Positions 1 through 11,846 of a DNA stretch of 64,000 nt are shown here, piece after piece (within the stretch, counting starts at the first letter, position 1; each line of letters begins with the position of its first letter). Under the pieces are notes generated by a model. It had not been told where the DNA came from and did not search any database. It saw only the letters and a program-made list of their open reading frames with translations. The position numbers and the translations under genes are program-made. This stretch comes from Xylocopa sonorina. Its lineage: Eukaryota > Arthropoda > Insecta > Hymenoptera > Apidae. The stretch is taken from positions 12,218,501 through 12,282,500 of the forward strand of contig NC_135199.1 in assembly GCF_050948175.1 (NCBI RefSeq), written 5' to 3'.

Positions 1-1003
1 AAACAACGCCGGTGTCTTAGGTTAATGTGACGCGGCCCTCTGATATGGTACCAGCAACAAATGCAACCGCGGCCCCCGGATGAATAATTCAAGCCACCAT
101 GGCGGCGCGTAGAGCCCTGCGAGAGCTGTTTCGCGCCCCGCGCTCTCCAACGCGGAGAACATCGGGCATTCCTGCACGCATTCGCCCGCTCGCGATTATA
201 AATCTCGACACTGCGCCCTTATGCTCGATGTTATGCGCCAATGAGCACAGAGGATGAGATACGCGACTTTGCTTTATTGCATTAGCTTCGTCACTGCCCG
301 TTCCTCCCGAGTTCCGACTACTTTTACGCCTCCGTGCCGCGTCGTAACGCGACCGACGCTCCTCTTCTTCCTCGACCTCCGACCGACACACCTCGTTACT
401 TCCCCGTTACTTCCGGTTCGATCGTTTCCACACTTTCCACGGTCGAACGGCACCTACCACCGCGGTGTTTATGGATGTTGCACGTTTCTACCGTTACCAC
501 CGACTTATTCCCGAATCGAGCGTGGTTAACTACCTACATCGTACAACAATGCTCGCGATTCGGGCAAACGTGCTTTCCAACCTGCGATGCCCGCAGCCGT
601 GTAATAAATCATCGAAACTCCATCATCGCTCGATAAAGATCGTGATTCCTCGTCGAGGCATCGATCTCGCACGGGCCGTCGACTCCGCGCGTCCCTCGAG
701 CGTTAACTCGAGAGACTCGCTCGAGATTTAATAATTTGATAAAATTCCGACGTACCCCCGATCCGATGATTGCAGTAACGCGAAAGCGCTAATATCTTAT
801 GGTAATTATTATAACTTTATTTCGTCTCGATCGTTTTGCGCCACGGCCGTGCGATAAAATACCGATGATTTAAGAGTTCCGAAACGCGTCCGTCCGTTTC
901 TTCGAGTGCGATTTAAATTGTAAATGAAACGACGAACGATTTGCCGCCGCTCGGTTCGAGGGAAAGAAGGAAAAGAACGGCGAAGAACAAGGAGGGGGGC
1001 GGG
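1..1003. other. gene-free CpG-rich DNA
   Basis: I see no convincing exon here. All six frames hold only short open stretches without recognisable domains, and open stretches on opposite strands overlap, as expected for CpG-rich DNA with few stop codons. No tRNA, repeat unit or clear promoter could be supported. Confidence 0.6.
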
Positions 1004-1033
1004 GGAGGAGGAGGAGGAGGAGGAGGAGGAGGA
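1004..1033 (+). repeat. (GGA)10 trinucleotide microsatellite
   Basis: Ten uninterrupted GGA units follow a G-run (positions 991-1008 hold G6-C-G5). Read on the minus strand it is a TCC repeat that would translate as polySer. A polySer stretch therefore appears in a minus-strand open frame, but nothing else supports that frame as a gene. The G-runs next to it could form a quadruplex on the plus strand. Confidence 0.95.
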
Positions 1034-1309
1034 ACCGTCTAACGATGTCCAGCCGGGGACAATCGACAGACGTTTGCTTCGAATTGGAAAAGCGACAAAA
1101 ATGTCTTTATCTTTGCCACGGCGGCAGGGAGGGTAGGTAAGTGAACGCGCAAGGCTGAAGATAGACGCATTGGCGCGAGTACCAACAACCCCGAGGCGTT
1201 CTCCACTGATAAATAATCGATTCGAGATGGCCGTCCTCGAGAATAAATCTAGCGGGGCAGGCTCATCCGTCTGGGACAAGCGGCCACGAAAACGTATGGA
1301 GGCGTTTGG

Positions 1310-1316
1310 TATATAG
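1310..1316 (+). promoter_or_regulatory. TATA-like site upstream of candidate microexon
   Basis: The heptamer TATATAG lies about 290 bases before the candidate microexon at 1599. It is the only TATA-like element close to it. No convincing initiator can be fixed 25-30 bases downstream, so this is only a possible core promoter. Confidence 0.12.
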
Positions 1317-1495
1317 CAAAGAGGTGGACGCTTGTCGCTGTTTACGGTGGTTCGTTATACACTGACGAGGTGTACGAGGTTATACGAGGTGGTAGATATG
1401 CAGCATAGTATCTAAGAGGGGCAGTAGCGATCGTAATTCTCGCCGGACGACTCGGTTGTGTGTTCCTTTGCGCCGTTCTCGAACTCGAACCGCGG

Positions 1496-1596
1496 CCCTC
1501 TCTCTTTCTCTCTCCAACCCCTCCCTCCCTCCCTCTCTCTCTCTCACTCACTCTCTCTCCCACCTTCCCTCTCTCTCTCTCTCTCTCGTTCTCTTC
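1496..1596 (+). repeat. 100-base pyrimidine (CT/CCCT) tract
   Basis: Almost pure C/T, mixing CT, CCCT and CTTT units with a few interrupting A residues (ACTCACT). It ends at CTCTTCAG, so it could also serve as the polypyrimidine tract of the splice acceptor at 1597-1598. Confidence 0.9.
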
Positions 1597-1598
1597 AG

Positions 1599-1628
1599 CG
1601 TTGGTGCTCGTGTCCGCGTTGGTCGAAG
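1599..1628 (+). CDS. candidate 30-nt microexon
   Basis: Thirty bases sit between a strong acceptor (CT-rich tract, then TTCAG at 1594-1598) and a donor GAAG|GTAAGC at 1629. Thirty bases is exactly ten codons, so inclusion would keep the frame. All three frames are open. One of them reads LVLVSALVE, hydrophobic like the end of a signal peptide; another reads RWCSCPRWSK. No flanking exons are identified, and long CT tracts make chance acceptors common. Confidence 0.22.
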
Positions 1629-1831
1629 GTAAGCCCGGATCATATTCTTAACGAGAGTGTTTTACGATCAGAAGAGCCTTTATCTACGGCGGTGTTGTTG
1701 GCGTTATCCAAGACCAAACCGAAAGGGAGTCAGCGTGAAAAGGGGTAACGGAGAGAGAGGGAGGGGTAAAGGGGGAGGCGGAGAGAGCGGTGGCCGAAGG
1801 TGGCCGGTGATGTATCTCGCACTTAGCCCTG

Positions 1832-1886
1832 TGCCACGCCGTGCCACACCACGGCCACACCACGGGCACACCACGGGCACACCGCG
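1832..1886 (+). repeat. 11-bp minisatellite
   Basis: Four tandem copies of an 11-base unit GSCACACCACG (1843-1853, 1854-1864, 1865-1875, 1876-1886, the last with CCGCG) are preceded by a degenerate copy from 1832. The unit is GC-rich and the copies differ at one or two positions. Confidence 0.9.
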
Positions 1887-3230
1887 GCCGTCCCGCGCCA
1901 CGCCATAGTTGGTTAGCTTTTTTATGCGTTGTCACGATATCACGCGTGTACCTATGGCGTGTATGTCGATCGTCCCCCGTCCGGGATCTCCTCGCTCGTT
2001 TGTAATTGTCGCCGTTCCACGGTGTACGTTGCACGAAAACGACGCGATACGAATGGCTGAAGTAGAGACTCTCGTCCTGTTTGACAATGACCGCTGAGAA
2101 ATAGGCTGTGCTGATACGGGAAACAAGAGTATGTTGTAACCGTTCGATCGCCAGGGACTTCAATGGCATTCCATTTCTTATCACGATTCCATTCCCCTCC
2201 CTCCCTCTCCGAACGATATTTCTTTATTCGAGGAAGAATCGAAAGTTATACGCGGGTACATCGATGGCCGATTGAATACGCCTCCCCGTTGACCGTCGTG
2301 ACGAACCATTTCCCCGATCGGATTTACCACGCGAATCGACATTATTTTAATCCGATCCCATCGATCGCCTCGTTCGCCATCGCCATCCTTTTAACGCCAT
2401 TTACCTTACCTCTTCGCGTATAGTCCGCGAGGCAAACTTCGAGACACCTTCTCGGAGATAATAGCAAGGTATCCAGCGATCGTAGCCACTCGTAAAGGTG
2501 AGAGAACCTTTGAGAGAAAATTAGACGCAAAGACGAATGATCGTTTCGAAGCAATTTTCGAATCGTCTACCTGGAAAGGAGTAGTCCGTGCGGCAGGCGT
2601 ACGGGCGAGATTTCTTCTCCCGTACACGCCTCGGCTACGATGCCTTCTGCAAACATACAACCGTGTTGATTGCGGATCGATCGAAATTAATACGTCGTTA
2701 CGCGTTTGCCCGCGTTGAAACGCCGCAAGCTCGGGCAACCTTCTCCTCGGGTATCTTTCGCGTTATCTTTATGCGCGACGAAAGCTTTCATCAACCCTTT
2801 CCGGGCCTACCCGGCCACTTATTCAAATGAGACGTTCGCCGGAAGAGCGGACGATGCGATAAAGAGATAATTCAGTACACGTACGAGTGCATCGTTATTG
2901 CAATTATACGTAAATGAGACGATTACGTGTTCGGTCATACAAAAGACGATCGGCCGCGCATCGAGGGCGAACCATCGCTGCTCGTCTTTCCCTTGGCCGC
3001 CACCGCCGCTCGCTCGACGTCCACCTCGACGTCCGCTCAACCTGGAGACCTTCTCGTTCGGGTCGTTAACGTTTTTTTCACGCGAATATCGTCCGACGTA
3101 ACTGTACCGGGGCTATCCGCGAACGAAACTCTCGTTATTTAGACCAGATACGATTCTCCCGCGAGCACCGCGAGTCTAGAAGATTTGAATTTCTCCTCCT
3201 TTCGCAGGGGTAGCTCGCAGGGAGATCATT
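1887..3230. other. gene-free DNA
   Basis: No supported exon, RNA gene or mobile element. Open frames of 60-110 codons occur on both strands, often opposite each other, with no splice signals or domain motifs to prefer any of them. Confidence 0.55.
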
Positions 3231-3345
3231 CACCCTGTACACGTGCATGCGGATAAGATCCCATGAATACATACCTAACGTTCGCTAATTTGCATACGCG
3301 AGAGAAACCTATCGGTGTACGTACGTTCCGCGTATGTACAGGGTG
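3231..3345. repeat. perfect 11-bp inverted repeat with CAGGGTG core
   Basis: CACCCTGTACA at 3231-3241 and TGTACAGGGTG at 3335-3345 are exact reverse complements with a 93-base spacer. Similarity continues weakly inward (GTGCATGCGG against CCGCGTA). The right arm runs on outward as CAGGGTGTTCC (3339-3349), the same terminus as the miniature transposon at 7544. Here the two termini point outward, as in two adjacent element ends rather than one element. Confidence 0.7.
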
Positions 3346-3808
3346 TTCCGGGAGCGTCCTTTTAATGCCACCCGTCGAGCGAACGCGCGTCAAGGGCCAG
3401 GCACTTTCGTACGAATCCGAGCCTTTTACGCGATACACGATATCCGCTTCTATTCATTTCGCTTCTATTCCTTCGGTCTTATCGTTAGTTGCGCGTAACG
3501 TATACGCGATTTCCGCGAAGCCACGAGTAAAACTTGTAGCGTTACGTCGCAGCTGACGCGCGATCGATAAGGGGTTGGTACGCGTCCTATCCGCGGATTA
3601 GCAAGAGCTTCGGCTATTTTCAGAGAGTGGCGGAAACTTTGAAACGCACTGTAGCCAGGCTTACGTAGCCGCGTATGTATCCCCCGTATACATATAAATG
3701 TACGTAGTCCGAGAGAGGCCTACGTGCAAGCGGTGGACCGACAGGACATCGCTCATGGCGCTCCCTTCGTCCTAAAGCGCTATGTTACAGGGGGTTGGGG
3801 GCACTTAC

Positions 3809-3899
3809 TTCGTTCTCGTACTCTTGTACCTTCGTTATCCACTCCCCATTTATCCTTCACGTGATCCCCGTGTACGTGTACGTACACCTTCCTCTTCTT
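3809..3899 (-). CDS. weak candidate internal exon
   Basis: On the minus strand 91 bases lie between TACACAG and a strong donor CGAA|GTAAGT (donor at 3808-3803). The open frame gives 30 codons beginning KKRKV, a nuclear-localisation-like basic run, followed by YVHVHGDHVKDKWG. The frame stays open upstream to about 4013, so the true start is uncertain. The acceptor has a poor pyrimidine tract, which is the main weakness. No homologue is recognised. Confidence 0.15.
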
Positions 3900-5812
3900 C
3901 TGTGTAATCGGAGAACTGCGAGCACCATTACCCGAGCGACCCGTTGAAAAGGCAGTCGAACCGCTGAGAACGTCTCGTTGCCCGCTCCGTATCCGGCTAG
4001 ACGCGCTAGACAATTTCTGGCTCTATGAAAATTTTACACACCGAACCTGTTGAATACCCGCTAACTTTTCTGCGCCCTGCTGCCCTAAACTTTTTACTAC
4101 CTCCGTAACTAGCTCCTTCGAGGCGATGGCGCCTCGTTCGGTTCGGAATCATTCCGGTATCTCGGTCAGGGAAAATTTCAAATTCTCTGACGCGAAAGAA
4201 AAAAATCAAAACATACACACGTGATAGCTATCGGCTGACAGATGCCAGTCAAATGTGCCGCTTCTGTTCCATTCGAAAAGTCATAACAAGCATCCATTTC
4301 GAGTCGCTGGCTGGAATCGTTGAACGTATCATGGAATTGTAGCCCTTTCGAAAAAAATGTCGGTAGTTTTTCTAAGCTTTTACGCGTCGCTATTCAGATC
4401 GGAGTAAAGAATGGTCGGGGCGGCGGCGGCTAGAAAAAACGGAGGCACAAATGGAGGGTGGCGGAGCCTTTTCCTCGACGAGCATACGTTCCCAGTTGTC
4501 TGGCAATCCGTGTTGGTCAACCCGGTGTGGAATGGCCGCTGCAAGGAGCCGGCTTGGGCGCAGTATACTTTTACAGCAGGACCGAAACAACGGTAGCGAA
4601 AACCGCGCTCCCAGTTATTTTCTAATGTCCTGTACCGCTGGTTGGTTTACGAGGCTATAAACTGACGTCACAATGCCAGGAGCTGGCTTGCGCGATGCCT
4701 CGGATGTGCTACTAGCGCGAACGCCACCACTTCGGATAATGGATTCATATGGCCCATAAAATTGAAGGATACGACAAATATACCGTCGTATTTCATTCGG
4801 ACCTTCGGTTCCGGTGGTTAGCGCGTGCCCACGTGAAATTCGATTTTAACCCCATCGTTACTAATATCGCTTCCATGGAAACTCTGTCGCGCGAGCAACG
4901 AAGCCGTGTCAATCGCGTGTCTCTCACGGATTTTCAACGGAGTTGACATCGACATTGCGAATACCTCGCGGCGATTACGAGGGAAAGAAAGGAAAAATGT
5001 CGAGCATGCAGAGCGCGTTAGACTCGGAATTTACGGGTCGCGGCCGCGGAATTGTATCGTTTTTAGGGTAGCCAGAGGCGCGTGAAAATTAGCAGAAAAA
5101 AACTAGGGAGGGGATGGTGACGGGGCGATAAATTTTGACGCCGCGGCGCTACGGATGCCAAAGACATCCGGCACATCGTAGTCAGGTGCAACGCATAAAG
5201 TATCGTCGGCTCGCAATTTTGCCTACAATTCGGGTGTAGCGTTACTCCCGCTGGTACGTTTGATCTACGACGATAATAAGACGTCGGGCGTCGGCGACGT
5301 AGGATTAGAACAGAGCCTCGTTGCGTGCCTTATTAAGACTTAAATTGGTGGAAGGGAATAGGGACGAGGCTGAGAGCCCGTGGACCGGAGAGAGAGAGGA
5401 TGAGAGGACGCCGCCGGGGATGGTGGTGCATCCTGGCATTATGGCCGCCGCTCCTTGAGTTTGGAGGGTCCGGGATGAACGGCTGGCAAAGATAAGGAAA
5501 GCTGGCGGGCGGAGGGCGAGGGGTTGCACGAGGCTGGGGGATTTGGGGGTCGAGGACATCCATCTCCCCCCTCCGGCCGTCTCTCCCTATCTTCCATGCT
5601 GTGGTCCGCGTTGCATCCTACAGGGTTCACCGTACCGACATACATCTCCTGTCGAGAGGGGTAAGCCCCGCTTCGTCTCTCGTCCTTTGCTTAAGTTAAC
5701 TTTACACTCCCTCTTTCTTCGTCCGTTCTTTTCCCTACCCGGTCTCCTTTCTCCGTTCTCGCGTTCATGGTGTGCGCGCGTTTTCTTTCTTCTCCCAGGG
5801 AGGCCGGAGAAC
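3900..5812. other. gene-free DNA
   Basis: No gene supported. A purine-rich stretch around 5380-5420 (GA repeats, degenerate) is the only pattern of note. Open frames here are short and lack splice signals. Confidence 0.55.
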
Positions 5813-5861
<49 letters not shown>

Positions 5862-5910
5862 GAAAGAGAGTGAGAGTGAGAGAGGAGTGAGAGAAAGGGA
5901 GAAAGAGAAT
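5813..5910 (+). repeat. compound (CG)n(AG)n microsatellite
   Basis: Alternating CG dinucleotides (5813-5826) pass directly into (AG)n, with interruptions CG, AAAG and TGAG, up to about 5910. The CG part is a potential Z-DNA former and the GA part a potential triplex former. Open frames through this tract on both strands translate as Arg-Glu or Ser-Leu repeats and are artefacts of the repeat. Confidence 0.93.
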
Positions 5911-7543
5911 GGGACGAGAGCCGAAGGGAGGAGAGAACAAGAGCCGAGACGGCGAACCGAGAGCCGAGTCCGAGCCACGAAACGAGCATCGCCGAAGAAA
6001 ACACAAACTTAATCCTACGCGTGATTCATCTGGGCCGCCATAGATCTGGATTATCTCCCGTCATCTGCATATTTACGACTATCTGCTTTGTCCTGATTGT
6101 GCGTGCCCCACGCGCTCTCCAGTTGCAGCGTAGGAAGTAACACCGGCGAACGAGATAAACCTATTCCGCCGCGACGGCTTTCTTCGTCCCCGTCGAGCTT
6201 TTCCTTCGTTTTGAAATTCGAGTTCACCAATATGGCGGTTCGCGCGGGACCGCGTTCCTCCTCCTCCTCTACCGATGTTCCACCTACGGAGTTGCGTCCA
6301 CGTTTCTTGCGTCCACCATTTCGGTCTCTAAAACCTGCACGCGTTCTATGCGAAATATTTTCGTAACGTTCGGCAACGATCCGCGAATGAACGTTGCAGT
6401 GGAACACGAAGCGCGTAACGTTCTCCCTTCCGTCGTAACTCTGGACGTAATCGCGTGTACACGTTCGTTTCGATTCCCGGTTCATTGCGATTGAATAACG
6501 CGTCGTTAAGCGTGCTACGAACATCCGCGGCTTTAACGGGGCATAAATAATTGTCGCACAAAGTGAACGCGCAGATTTAACTCATACTTCAGCGGGCCGA
6601 CAATAAGCTGATAACGGGCCGGCACACGCTCGCGATACGTACGTAGGTGCGCGCGTAAATTCCCGCCGCTCATTCCGCGCCGGATTGTCCGCCATTTGAT
6701 AAACAATATGAGCCTTAATCGCCGCCGGGTCGTCGAATTTTAATTAATCTGCCCTGTCTTTTTCTAGCCGATCGAAATCACCGCGCGTAAAAACACTTTC
6801 AACCCGCTTTTGGCGAAAGGTGTTCAGCGTATCTCCGACAGATGTTCCGTTCAGAAAAATTATATTCTTCTCCGAGGATCACAGCATCTTCTTTAACTTT
6901 TTAGAAAGTGAACCGTCGAATTTTACAATCTTGCCCCGAGTCTTTTTTCCTCGTTCGAGCCACTAAGTGGCGGGGCCAGTTTTTTCGGGAATTATTCCCC
7001 TGTACTCGAGACGATCTATCATTTACCCGGCAAAAACGCGTGCAAATAACACGCATCGCAGCCAGTGATTTGTGAAAGCTTCGGTCAATGAGCTGCGCGC
7101 ATTAAAGGAGCGGAAGAGACCGATCGCACACTATTAAGAATTGCCGAAGAAACCGACGCTTTGCACCGCAGTGCCCCTTATATAATAACACATCCAACGG
7201 CTGGTTATAATGTGTGCAGTCGTTGATCACGTACGGGTACGAGATCGCGTCGAAAGAAGAGTAATCGCACCGATCGGCTCTTCCGATCGTAGCTTCCATC
7301 GAAAAGCAAACGTCCTCGCGTGTCGAGACTCCGATGAGCGTGATTGAAAATGAGACTGTTCCTCGTCTCTTCGTTCCTTAGCTGCCTCCTTCTTCATCTT
7401 CGCCGCAACGATGATGGCCTTTGATTAATTCGCGATCGGTCTCGCCGAGTTGTTCGCCGATCGGCGATCTGCAAATTACCTACTCATCGCGTAATAGCGA
7501 CGACGTGCTTCGACGCTAAACCGTACGCCTTGCCTCTGCTCTA
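5911..7543. other. gene-free DNA
   Basis: No exon, RNA gene or repeat of note. The segment is CpG-rich with short overlapping open frames on both strands. Confidence 0.55.
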
Positions 7544-7875
7544 CAGGGTGTACCATGAGGGAATCTACGAACCGCTGCAGGGTGGTCGCGAGATCATTCG
7601 GAACGAAAGAGGAAATGATCGTTTCAGATGATCAACGTGGAGAGACGATCTCGATAGATGTTTATAGAAATTGCCAGGATAGTTGCCATAGGATTAAGTA
7701 GTCGCTGATTCATTTGGATGGTAGCATTAAAGCTTGAAGATTCGTAAAAGGGGTGAGCGAAGAAATTTTTATTGGATGATTGAAAACAAAATGTCGATTC
7801 GAAATTCTTTTTAGTTGAAACAGCTTCGTGAATAGGGTCGTAGGGATTTCCTCGATTCGCTGACGGAACACCCTG
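7544..7875. mobile_element. Tc1/mariner-like miniature inverted-repeat element
   Basis: A 332-base segment starts CAGGGTGTACC and ends GGAACACCCTG, an imperfect terminal inverted repeat with 10 of 11 positions paired. It is flanked by TA on both sides (7542-7543 and 7876-7877), the target duplication made by Tc1/mariner transposases. The interior is more A+T-rich than its surroundings and has no transposase frame, so it would be non-autonomous and mobilised in trans. The paired bases do not extend beyond the first 11, so assignment rests on the termini and TA sites. Confidence 0.6.
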
Positions 7876-7877
7876 TA

Positions 7878-9427
7878 TCTTTTACCTGCTCGCCTCTCGG
7901 CTACTCCTTCCGCCGCCACCCTTGCTCCGATTTCCTGCCTTTTTTCTCCGGCAGCCGTCATTTTCTTAATCCCCAGTCGCCGCAGAAAAACCGACCTAGG
8001 TTCACTCTCGTTCGCAGCGTTTTTCAAGCGATCGTCGAACGTTTAATAACGCTCGATTATTCGTTACTCGTGTTTACACCGTGTGTAACCCTCGGCCGTC
8101 GTTACCGCACGGGTTGCCCGCACGATTCACCGTCGCGTGTACCAGCCCCGTCCACGTCGCGTATCCGGCATGGAAATGTCTCTCGATCGAAGAAATGGCA
8201 AAAATAGAGAGCGGAACGCGTGCCTCCTCGAATCGATCGCCGGGGCTGGTTCGCCCCTGACTCCGCGATTTCCCGGAGTTTAAGAGCCGGGTTTCGAATT
8301 AAATAACTCGGTTAACGCGAACGGCCTGACTACGCTAAAGATAGCGATTTCCCCCTTTGAAGTCGATGCTGCTCGCGCGCACATGCACTCGATAACCCGC
8401 GTGGTGTCCGCAGTTAATCGTTTCGCTGGCGAAAAAGAAAAGCGAAAAAAGCTGAAACCCGGCTAGACCGAACGCGTTCGTTCGTCGACATTTTGAAATT
8501 CTGAAACGGTCGGTTCGATCGCTCGCGGCGGCGTCTAAATAATCCTCCGCGACGTATCGCTCGCTCGCTCGCTCTCTCCCTGTGGAAATTCTTACGTAAA
8601 CCGTCTCACACAACTTACGGATACAACAATGCTTGACCCGTTCACGATCGGGGAAAGGGCCTCGACGCTCGTTCCGGTGGACGTTTTTCTTCGATGCCCG
8701 GAGATCTATTCTTTATGGAGATTACGCGATGGAGATACGATCGCGGTGTATCTCCTCGCGCGCGATGCTCCGCGATGTTCCACGGGGAAGTGATGTTGAT
8801 TTAGGTCGGCCGAAGTTACGGTTTCTTTCTCGGTGCCAGCCGAATGTGCCACGACGCTCGTACGATATTCAATGTAGCGTAGTTACGTAATATTTTATAG
8901 CATCGAGTGGGAACCGCCGCGCGGAATCATCGCTGGTAAATCTTCATTCGTTATACGTACGAACGGGGATACTTTATGCCCCATCTCGTTAGTTTGAGAG
9001 TAGCCGTATCTCGGATCAAATAAACAGCTGATTTCTTTTTTTAGTAAAATATGCGATTCTGTTTGCTTTCGCGTGCCGATCGAAAACAATTATTTTTAAT
9101 CGGGCCTGAAGCCCGTTCCTGAAGCGAGGCGAAAAGGAAATGAGAATAGCACGAGGTGTTTCTACACGCAGGCCGGAATGGGAGAAAAAAAAATAGTGTC
9201 GTAATGCGCATTTGCACTTACTCGATTATATAAACTGCCGCGTTACTGGTTACCATTCGTCAAACCGTGTTGTTATTTTCCAGTTGGTTTTCTACCTGCA
9301 ATGGATGCAGTTTAGTCAACATTCGGAAGCCATACCATTTTATCACGGCCATTCAAACCCCATTGGCCGTGCAGTAGAGATACCGCACATATCTATATAC
9401 ATGTCTAGTCTCCATTCTACGTACGTA
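7878..9427. other. gene-free DNA
   Basis: No gene supported. A small hairpin CGGGC-CTGAA-GCCCG lies near 9102-9116. An ACTTAC at about 9218 could be a minus-strand donor, but every frame upstream of it is closed. Confidence 0.5.
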
Positions 9428-9438
9428 CAGGGTGTACC
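9428..9438 (+). mobile_element. solo transposon terminus CAGGGTGTACC
   Basis: Identical over 11 bases to the left end of the 7544-7875 element and also preceded by TA (9426-9427). No matching inverted end follows within a few hundred bases, so this is either a truncated copy or one end of a much larger element. An opposite-facing end lies at 17247-17257. Confidence 0.4.
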
Positions 9439-11824
9439 GAGCGAAAACGCTTCGACGCCGTTCGAATGAAGAAATAAAAAATTCAATTTAACGAATCATC
9501 GCCGGCTTTTAGGGACCGGCAATCCGGTTGAATCGCCGCAAGGATGAATCCGAGATAGCTACGCTGCAAATATTGATCCTTACTCCTAATACACCTACTT
9601 GCGTATGCTCTCGCCGATTTTTTCGCTCCTCCTCGAATTGGAAAGGACGCGTTCTCACGCGTCGCCTGCACAATCGCAGGATCGATCATTCTAAGTCGAT
9701 GGTCGACGAAGGTGTTGCTCCTCTGTAAATAAGCAGTATCGCGTTGTGTCAAGACTGACGGGAGAATTGTTCCAAGGGGACACCGGATTCACTCTTTGAA
9801 TTTAGCATCGTCGAAACGAAAATGCATATAATTAACGGTCGCAAATCAGCCGAGTAGGTGTATGCCTACAGCGAAATGGTTTTCAGATAAACATTATACG
9901 CAGGCGTAAAAGCTTCCGTTGGATTTCGATCGCATAAAGATAAGAAACACCTGTTTCGGTATCGATAACAAAATTATATACATACCACCTTATTATAACA
10001 CCATGTCGGTGATATTATCTTCTTTATGCGCCTTTGTACGGTGAAAGCTTGATTCCACAGTGGTTATTGGAAATCGATTACGCGCCGCGATAAATTCTTA
10101 TTAACTACGTCATTTCAAGCCCTATAAATTTGGCGTACCTTGTCTTTACCTATTTTTTCTCCCGTACAAGTAGCCACGCTTTCGTTATTTTCGTATTCAA
10201 CGCGCGCTCGCATCCTCGCCGCGGGTCCCTCTCTAACATCGATCATTTAACGATGCCTCGCGTCTCTGACGGCCATTTCGCAACGCGCACCTTTTGCTCC
10301 GCGTTATCTGCCAATTTTCTATCTCGTAAATGATACACTTTCCACGCTTCAAGCCGAATTTTTAATCGTCCCAACGTGCAAGCCTCGCACCGATCGGAGT
10401 AAGCCGTTTTATTAAGTTGATTTAGACGAATTGGAGCGACTCCGCTCCGATATCCAACAGTTAAGCAGCGTTTAACCGGAACGTGAATCAATGTTACTGC
10501 CGCGGCAATAGGAGATTCCACATTTGCGGGGCGATATTCACCTTCGAGAAGGATTTTGCTGATCAGCAGAGAGTATTCGTTCCCATCGGCCACCGTACGA
10601 GCCGTCATAACAATAGAGCGTAACATTTCGAAGTACCACTTTCCATGATCAAATCCATATCTCATCGGGGCTCACAAAACAAGCAAAACAGAAAATATCG
10701 AACCGGGCCCTTTCTTTCTTTTTTCTCTTCGTTCTCGCGATCCATTGCACGGATTGAACTGCTGCGTCTGCACCCGTCGGATACGTTTCGCTCCCTTAAA
10801 CGTATCCGGCTTGGACGTTACATCGATTCCACTGGATGGTTATAGAGAAATTCGTACGTAATATTATTAAAATAAAAGGAGTATCTTTGTTCTTATATAA
10901 AAAATCGAGTATTTTTTTAAAATTAATTACAGTAGAAGAGTTCGTTCAATCGCTTCGCTGAAAGAATCCACTCTGGTTGAATTCCATCGTATCTAACTTT
11001 CTATTTCTATCAATTCATTAGAGAGAAGCATCGATTCCATTGCAGAATGTTGAATAATATCTCCGATCACGGTCACGTCGTTTCCATTTCGCGTACATTA
11101 AATACTGGCTCGAGATAATGAGTACACCTGCGTGCATATCTTCATCTCGAATCCAGCGCAGCCATTCAATAGCGAAGCTATTAATCCGTGGGTGTATCAA
11201 GATCTAACAACGGCCAGAACTTCTGGAACGTTAAATGTTTCTCGTCTCGAACGAACGAAAGAACTTTTTACCGCCATCGCGTCCTACGCGACGTTAGCAA
11301 AAAGACAATGGAGCCATTGTAAGATGGACGATTCGTTTACTTGGTTGTTTATTCCGTTTCCATGTCCAAAATTTAACGTTTCGTACTTTATTCGTTAACC
11401 TTGGCGATATCTGGAACCGTATGAAAAGTGTCGATCGTTTTTTATAGTTTTATTATCTTAACTGTGCTCGATTAACATATTCCATTACGATCCGTTACCA
11501 AAGTTGCTTCTCTGAGAATTCTGTATTCATAACTCTTCGAGGCCGGTGTCCGTGGCAACAAAAGATTAAATATTCGTTCGTTTCGCCCCACCCGATTCCA
11601 GCATGAAAAAAAAAGGAACGACTTCTGCAAACGCGAGTCGAACGCGTTGTTATGAAGATATCATAGGTCGAGGTTCTCCAACAATTCGATTACGTCTGTA
11701 TCTGTCAGAATCTCTTTCGTTGACTCGTTACATAACTACCAGAATAATATTAGTAATATAGAAGTGGCTGATGGAGAAGCTTTAGCACCAGCCATGATGG
11801 TAATGGGGGACTCGGTTGGAGTAG
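9439..11824. other. gene-free DNA with an A+T-rich island
   Basis: No gene supported. Positions about 10850-11110 are clearly A+T-rich compared with flanking DNA. An open frame begins at 11656 and runs into the next segment; it is discussed as a finding. Confidence 0.5.
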
Positions 11825-11846
11825 GGTCGGCCATTCAAGGCCGACC
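11825..11846. repeat. perfect 8-bp hairpin in a G-rich patch
   Basis: GGTCGGCC (11825-11832) and GGCCGACC (11839-11846) pair perfectly around a 6-base ATTCAA loop. The surrounding 11760-11930 is unusually G-rich on the plus strand compared with its neighbours. Function unknown; it may be an RNA or protein-binding structure or chance. Confidence 0.6.
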
